A stretch of DNA of 9,559 bases, taken from contig JAFZRR010000039.1 in the NCBI GenBank assembly GCA_017619815.1, forward strand, positions 1 to 9,559, read 5' to 3'. This DNA is from Bacilli bacterium (lineage in GTDB: Bacteria; Bacillota_I; Bacilli_A; RFN20; CAG-826). Positions 7,047 through 9,559 of this stretch are shown here, piece after piece (the first letter of the stretch is position 1; every line of letters begins with the position of its first letter). Made by a program: the position numbers and the translations under genes. The notes below the pieces were generated by a model. The model saw only the letters and a program-made list of their open reading frames with translations. It was not told where the DNA came from and did not search any database.

Positions 7047-7074
7047 AAAGAGCGGATTCGAACCGCTCTTTTTT
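7047..7074. terminator. Bidirectional intrinsic terminator between convergent genes
   Basis: AAAGAGCGG (7047-7055) and CCGCTCTTT (7063-7071) form a perfect 9-bp stem with loop ATTCGAA. T's follow on the plus strand (to 7074). On the minus strand the stem is followed by TATTTTTT, so it can stop both the galactanase and the convergent CotH transcript. Its right edge overlaps the CotH stop codon (7073-7075). Confidence 0.9.
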
Positions 7075-8614
7075 AGGAAACTTTAATATCGTAAGAAGGA
7101 TTACATTCTTTTATCTTAGAAATCTTTCTTCCTAAGTATTCAGCAAAGCTGATATTATCATTACCTGCTCCGTCAGCTTGACCACGATATCCTTGTGGGA
7201 AGCTATTGACGTAAGAAGTGAATGAAGTCGTGGAGAAGTCTCCATTGTTTAATAAATCTTCAATATTCTTTTGATACATCGCGCGATATGCTTCAACACG
7301 TTGCACATTTTGATGTTGGCTATTCGCGTCACTGGATGTACAAATTGTTCTCCAATAAATATTCATTGTTTGCCAACTACCATTACATTGCATCTTTGTG
7401 CTTTCCGCGGAGAAGTTAGTCATATATTCTTGTCTTCCTTCGCAACCTGTGCCTAAGCAACGATCAAAGTCATAAGGAATGACGTATGCGATTGGATTTT
7501 CTCCGCTTGTGAAATATAAGTAATAGTTGTTCGCATTATTTCTCATATCATCAAAGTTTCCTAAAAGGAAAGCAATAGATTCATACATCATGAATGATTT
7601 AACATCTAATACTTCTTCTAATTTTGTTTTAAATTGAGACGCTAATAAAGTTTTATTATTAACTACTTCAAATAACTTATAGAGATTCGTGTGTGTAGTG
7701 TTCTTCTTTTTATTTGTTTTTAAATCATAGACAGGATGATAGTTCTCTGCGTTCTTTTCCACACCGATTTCATCACCGATTTCATAGTTAGAAGACATAT
7801 TCGCAGGTCCTCTATCTGTATAACAGCATTTGTATAAGTCGCCATCTGCGAGTTCTTCACTGAAATGTCTTTTCACAAATACACTGTCAATGCATTCTAA
7901 GATTTCGTAAGTGGTGTTGATTGGTGTTTTACCACTGATACCGATTGTGGTATTTGCTAAGGTATCATGACCTGCGAGAACACCATGAGTTCTGAATTGT
8001 TTTAAAGCATAGCTTTGTTTAGATTTACTTAAATCATTATTTCTATTCCATTTGATATCGATTTTTTCCATATCAAAGAGAGTTCTATTTTTTCTTTCTT
8101 TTCTAGCTGTGGAATCTTCCCATACTCTAGCAAAACTATTGAGTGCACTAATTGTGGTGTATTCTTCATCATCAAATGTTTCTTTGAAAGAAAGCTTGTA
8201 GTGGATTAATGAATCTAAAGATAAATTGTTATCAATAAGACTATGTCTTCTGGACATATTGCCTTTTTGTCTGATACCAACTTCTTCAAATGTATATTGT
8301 TGAGAGTTCATTGTGATTGTTACATTACATGGAACGTAATAGTCAAAATATGTCGAATCGTCGTGATTATATTGATATTGGTTAATAAAATCCGCGGCTT
8401 CTTGGCTCATGGTAATATTGATAGAAAGATTGGTGTTTGGATTCCAAAAAGTACTATATTCTTCACTATCAGTAATAACTGGATCATCACCGATGACTGT
8501 TGGAACTTCAGGTTCATCTGGTACCACAGGTACATCCGGAGTTTCTTTTGGACCCGTACAACCGATGAGCATCATCAAGTAAGCTGGGGTTAAGAGTAAG
8601 ATATATTTTTTCAT
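7073..8614 (-). CDS. CotH-type protein kinase family lipoprotein
   Basis: 513 residues. It begins with a lipoprotein signal peptide and lipobox LIGC (C19), then a Pro/Asp/Glu/Val-rich spacer (about 20-50). It is therefore probably tethered to the outer face of the membrane. CotH-family landmarks follow in order: GIRQKGNMS (113-121, the G-x-R-x-x-G-N motif), HYKLSFKE (138-145), YEILECIDSVF (236-246), LGNFDDMRNNANNYYLYF (351-368) and VIPYDFDRCLG (378-388). In the spore-coat and other CotH proteins these make an atypical ATP-dependent Ser kinase; D355/D356 and D382/D384 are candidate catalytic or metal ligands by analogy. The start is supported by a near-perfect AGGAGG. CotH domains also occur in secreted polysaccharide-degradation systems, which suits the neighbouring galactanase. 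The kinase substrate is unknown, and kinase activity is a family inference. Confidence 0.88.
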   Translation of the reverse strand: MKKYILLLTPAYLMMLIGCTGPKETPDVPVVPDEPEVPTVIGDDPVITDSEEYSTFWNPNTNLSINITMSQEAADFINQYQYNHDDSTYFDYYVPCNVTITMNSQQYTFEEVGIRQKGNMSRRHSLIDNNLSLDSLIHYKLSFKETFDDEEYTTISALNSFARVWEDSTARKERKNRTLFDMEKIDIKWNRNNDLSKSKQSYALKQFRTHGVLAGHDTLANTTIGISGKTPINTTYEILECIDSVFVKRHFSEELADGDLYKCCYTDRGPANMSSNYEIGDEIGVEKNAENYHPVYDLKTNKKKNTTHTNLYKLFEVVNNKTLLASQFKTKLEEVLDVKSFMMYESIAFLLGNFDDMRNNANNYYLYFTSGENPIAYVIPYDFDRCLGTGCEGRQEYMTNFSAESTKMQCNGSWQTMNIYWRTICTSSDANSQHQNVQRVEAYRAMYQKNIEDLLNNGDFSTTSFTSYVNSFPQGYRGQADGAGNDNISFAEYLGRKISKIKECNPSYDIKVS

Positions 8615-8622
8615 AAGTATAC

Positions 8623-8628
8623 CCTCCT
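8623..8628 (-). promoter_or_regulatory. Strong Shine-Dalgarno site of the CotH gene
   Basis: On the minus strand this reads AGGAGG (within AAAGGAGGGT), 8 bases before the ATG. It is the best ribosome binding site in the window and fixes the start, which also leaves an intact lipoprotein signal peptide. Confidence 0.85.
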
Positions 8629-8663
8629 TTAATTCTCTTTTATGATAAGATTATTCATAGAAT

Positions 8664-9446
8664 ATGCGCAATAAATTAAAAATCTTTTTTATCGATATTG
8701 ATTGGACCATCTTAGACCACAATAAGCATGACTGGGATTACGAGTCCATCAAAGCCTTAAAAGAGGCTCAAAAAGCCGGTATTTTAGTGTATTTAAATAC
8801 AGCAAGACCATATGATTCCATTGTCCACACCGGAATATTTGATGTCTTCAAACCTGATGGTGTGGTTTGCACAAATGGTGGTGTGGTTTTCTGTGGAGAT
8901 AAATTATTGTACGCAAACGTCATCCCAGAAGATATGGTTCGCCAGGTTGAAAAGGTTGCTAATAAGCATCATTTAGTTCTTGAACTAGCGTCTACAAAAG
9001 AGAGATATTTCACTGCAAAAGCAAATACATATGTTCATAAATATTTCTCTGTGTTCGTAGAAGTTATTCCTGATATTAGAAAATATCAAAACAAAGATAT
9101 TTCCCAAATCCTATTATTCGCACCAGAAAAATACGATGAAGTATTAGCGAAAGAATTTCCAAAAGAAGTGAAATTATTTAGATTTGACACTCATGGTGTG
9201 GATGTCGGTTATTTCAATAATGAAAAAGGTACCGCGGTTAAAAAAGTGTTAAAACATCTCAATATATCTAAAGATGAAGCTGTATCCGCAGGTGATTCAT
9301 TTGATGATGTATCAATGTTTAATGAAACAGGTATATCTATTGCGATGGGAAATGGCACTGATTTCGCCAAAGAACACGCCTCAATAATTGCTCCTCCAAT
9401 TGGAGAGCATGGTTTAGCCAAAATCATAAAACAACTTATTGAATAA
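8664..9446 (+). CDS. Cof-type HAD-IIB family phosphatase with altered motif I
   Basis: Predicted cytoplasmic hydrolase of small phosphorylated molecules such as sugar phosphates. 260 residues, normal for the Cof/YidA-type family. Motif I is DIDWTIL (11-17), with nucleophile D11 and acid/base D13; position 14 is Trp where the family almost always has Gly (DxDGT). Motif II is LNTARP (T46), motif III probably K188 in NNEKGTAV, and motif IV GDSFDD (210-215) with D211 and D215. The Cof-typical CTNGG (69-73) and AMGNG (227-231) are present. No Shine-Dalgarno site is evident before ATG. It is divergent from CotH with a 49-base gap and lies 57 bases upstream of malQ. No terminator separates them, so they may be co-transcribed. 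The exact substrate cannot be read from the sequence. Confidence 0.9.
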   Translation: MRNKLKIFFIDIDWTILDHNKHDWDYESIKALKEAQKAGILVYLNTARPYDSIVHTGIFDVFKPDGVVCTNGGVVFCGDKLLYANVIPEDMVRQVEKVANKHHLVLELASTKERYFTAKANTYVHKYFSVFVEVIPDIRKYQNKDISQILLFAPEKYDEVLAKEFPKEVKLFRFDTHGVDVGYFNNEKGTAVKKVLKHLNISKDEAVSAGDSFDDVSMFNETGISIAMGNGTDFAKEHASIIAPPIGEHGLAKIIKQLIE

Positions 9447-9447
9447 T

Positions 9448-9463
9448 AATTATTTAAATAATT
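9448..9463. repeat. Perfect 16-bp AT-only palindrome upstream of malQ
   Basis: AATTATTTAAATAATT reads the same on both strands and starts 2 bases after the HAD stop codon. It could be an operator near the malQ promoter. In DNA this AT-rich it could also be chance. It is not a good terminator because it has no GC pairs and no T-tract. Confidence 0.35.
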
Positions 9464-9480
9464 CTTAATAGTGCTACAAT
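9453..9480 (+). promoter_or_regulatory. Possible promoter for malQ
   Basis: TACAAT (9475-9480) is a good -10 box, 23 bases before the ATG. The best -35 candidate is TTTAAA (9453-9458) with a 16-base spacer, which is poor and overlaps the palindrome. Confidence 0.3.
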
Positions 9481-9503
9481 TTTTAATGAAGGAAGTCCAT
9501 CTT

Positions 9504-9559
9504 ATGAAAAATAACGTTGGCATTTTGCTTCCGGTTGCATCATTACCGGGAAATCATGG
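9504..9559 (+). CDS. malQ: 4-alpha-glucanotransferase (amylomaltase), N-terminal fragment cut by window end
   Basis: Only 18 full codons are visible. They read MKNNVGILLPVASLPGNH, which matches the highly conserved opening of GH77 enzymes (GILL-x-x-x-SLPG, usually continuing GIGDLG). The enzyme transfers alpha-1,4-glucan chains during maltodextrin/glycogen metabolism in the cytoplasm. AAGGA (9489-9493) lies 10 bases before ATG. It follows the HAD phosphatase gene on the same strand. The call rests on a short but very typical motif. Confidence 0.78.
   Translation, partial: MKNNVGILLPVASLPGNH

Noticed and set aside
7047..7071. On the minus strand the stem-loop AGCGG-TTCGAAT-CCGCT looks like a tRNA T-arm, suggesting a tRNA 3' end or phage attachment site.
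   Set aside because: The stem is 9 bp rather than 5. There is no acceptor stem, CCA, anticodon arm or integrase nearby, and the T-tracts on both sides make a bidirectional terminator the simpler reading.
9209..9523. Minus-strand open frame of 104 codons overlapping the HAD gene, and a 116-codon plus-strand frame (8243-8593) inside CotH.
   Set aside because: Both lie antisense to strongly supported genes, lack ribosome binding sites and show no recognisable protein features.

Overview
The window is AT-rich DNA with tightly packed genes, short intergenic gaps and several clear intrinsic terminators. This points to a low-GC Gram-positive-type bacterium. All eight visible stop codons are TAA, and tryptophan is read from TGG with no in-frame TGA, so the standard bacterial code applies rather than the Mycoplasma code. 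Together with secreted proteins that end in a membrane anchor but lack LPXTG, this suggests an uncultured gut Bacilli/Tenericutes-type lineage (for example RF39- or Acholeplasma-related). The placement is inference.

Left part (1-4143): three members of one paralogous surface-protein family, the first cut by the window edge (2-562; then 1650-2843 and 2983-4143). The two complete copies share an unusual N-terminal leader. All three share a C-terminal module of about 90-110 residues with one invariant cysteine, followed by a membrane segment and a basic tail. Their middle regions differ and look like beta-rich carbohydrate-binding domains. The two complete copies are also preceded by similar promoters. 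Between copies one and two sits a two-gene unit: a ThiS-like sulfur carrier (641-847) and a ThiF/MoeB-like E1 enzyme (849-1559) that lacks several residues normal for that family.

Middle (4279-7041): a large secreted, multi-domain GH53 endo-beta-1,4-galactanase with both catalytic glutamates. It converges, across a shared bidirectional terminator, on a CotH-type lipoprotein kinase gene on the minus strand (7073-8614).

Right part (8664-9559): a Cof-type HAD phosphatase with an altered motif I (DxDWT), then the first codons of a 4-alpha-glucanotransferase (malQ) cut by the window end.

Read together, the locus looks like extracellular plant-glycan capture and digestion (binding proteins plus galactanase), with a possible extracytoplasmic protein kinase and intracellular glucan/sugar-phosphate metabolism. 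The ThiS/ThiF pair is not explained by that theme. No RNA genes, CRISPR arrays, insertion sequences or replication origins were seen. No gene-free stretch exceeds 140 bases.
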